The notes under the pieces are model-generated. The model worked only from the letters and a program-made list of their open reading frames with translations, had not been told where the DNA came from and made no database searches. This document shows, one piece after another, positions 63,775-64,000 of a stretch of 64,000 nucleotides of DNA. Origin of the DNA: Bacillus sp. ISL-7 (GTDB lineage: Bacteria; Bacillota; Bacilli; Bacillales_B; DSM-18226); the NCBI RefSeq assembly GCF_018613065.1, contig NZ_JAGGQW010000021.1:88251-152250 (forward strand), given 5' to 3'. Position 1 is the stretch's first letter. Every line of letters begins with the position of its first letter. The position numbers and the translations under genes were made by a program.

Positions 63775-64000
63775 GAGGGCACTGAAAAAGTCCCTTGTTT
63801 TATAGCAGTTGTAGGTTGATTTTATTAACTCTTCAACTGCTTTTTATTTTATAATTGTGGTAATAAAACATTTTAGGTGGTATACAAATGATTTCCTTTC
63901 AAGATTCATTCAATCTTAGCCCATACATAGCAATTTATGATCTCGTTGTGCCAAAAAATAATATGCTTCGTCAAATTAAAGAACTAGTCGACTTCTCATT
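63775..64000 (+). mobile_element. Left end of an IS1182-family insertion sequence
   Basis: The probable terminal repeat GAGGGCACTGAAAAAGTCCC (63775-63794) is followed by an AGCAGTTG / CAACTGCT hairpin with a T run (63804-63850), which would shield the transposase from outside transcription, and then the transposase start. The element leaves the window at 64000, so its right end cannot be seen. Confidence 0.75.
63888..64000 (+). CDS. IS1182-family transposase, N-terminal part
   Basis: Thirty-seven codons are visible from ATG 63888 (MISFQDSFNLSPYIAIYDLV, later NNMLRQIKELVDFS), which I recognise as the conserved N-terminus of IS1182-family transposases of bacilli. AGGTGG lies 9 nt upstream. The gene runs off the right edge, so integrity cannot be judged. 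Confidence 0.8.
   Translation, partial: MISFQDSFNLSPYIAIYDLVVPKNNMLRQIKELVDFS

Overview
The window is a stretch of chromosome from an endospore-forming member of the Bacillaceae. The base composition is low in G+C. The gene order follows the Bacillus subtilis yqgC-sodA to spoIIIA region almost gene by gene. It carries a comG competence operon and a complete spoIIIAA-AH sporulation operon. A Neobacillus- or Bacillus-like host is my inference from gene content and repeat elements; no rRNA or marker gene here settles the species.

Layout. 1-4.1 kb: the end of a DUF1189 gene, yqgC (DUF456), an Fnr-type oxygen sensor, sodA and the MFS transporter yqgE. 4.1-11.7 kb: pbpA, then a phosphate-starvation operon pstS-pstC-pstA-pstB-pstB-phoU behind a tandem array of PhoP boxes. 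11.7-14.4 kb: a GC-rich foldback repeat, a DUF4912/glycosyltransferase pair, a small broken gene and rpmG. 14.4-24.8 kb: yqgN, a DUF92 gene, L-lactate dehydrogenase, yqgO, the rhomboid protease gluP, yqgQ, glcK, yqgU, yqgV, yqgW, yqgX, a MidA-type methyltransferase, yqgY and a cysteine-rich ArsR-like regulator. 25-32 kb (minus strand): yqzE, comGG-GF-GE-GD-GC, an inserted repeat, comGB-GA, yqhG and the SNF2 helicase yqhH. 32.2-37.9 kb: a tandem glycine riboswitch and gcvT-gcvPA-gcvPB, then yqhL and lipM. Together these make the glycine cleavage system and the enzyme that feeds it lipoate.

38-42 kb: a class II (B12-dependent) ribonucleotide reductase gene preceded by two NrdR boxes. It is split by a 1173-nt group I intron that encodes a LAGLIDADG homing endonuclease. 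Joining the exons restores the conserved GGSRRGAQM active-site segment. 42-47.7 kb: an NlpC/P60 hydrolase, yqhO, yqhP, yqhQ, yqhR, yqhT and efp.

47.8-58.3 kb: an accessory block between efp and spoIIIA, which are close neighbours in B. subtilis. It encodes a PCYCGC lipoprotein whose reading frame is crossed by a UGA with a SECIS-like hairpin behind it (a probable selenoprotein), a membrane-anchored diheme cytochrome c, and a full System I cytochrome c maturation operon. That operon has ccmE, F, H, an I-like gene, A, B, C, D and G, its CcmE is of the CXXXY type, and it contains two unrecognised membrane proteins of matching architecture. A SIMPL-domain gene follows. Bacilli usually mature cytochromes c by System II (ResBC), so this block is the most unusual part of the window.

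58.3-64 kb: the sigma-E-type promoter and spoIIIAA-AH operon, followed by a terminator, a truncated foldback repeat and the left end of an IS1182-family element that runs off the window.

No tRNA, rRNA, CRISPR array or prophage was seen.
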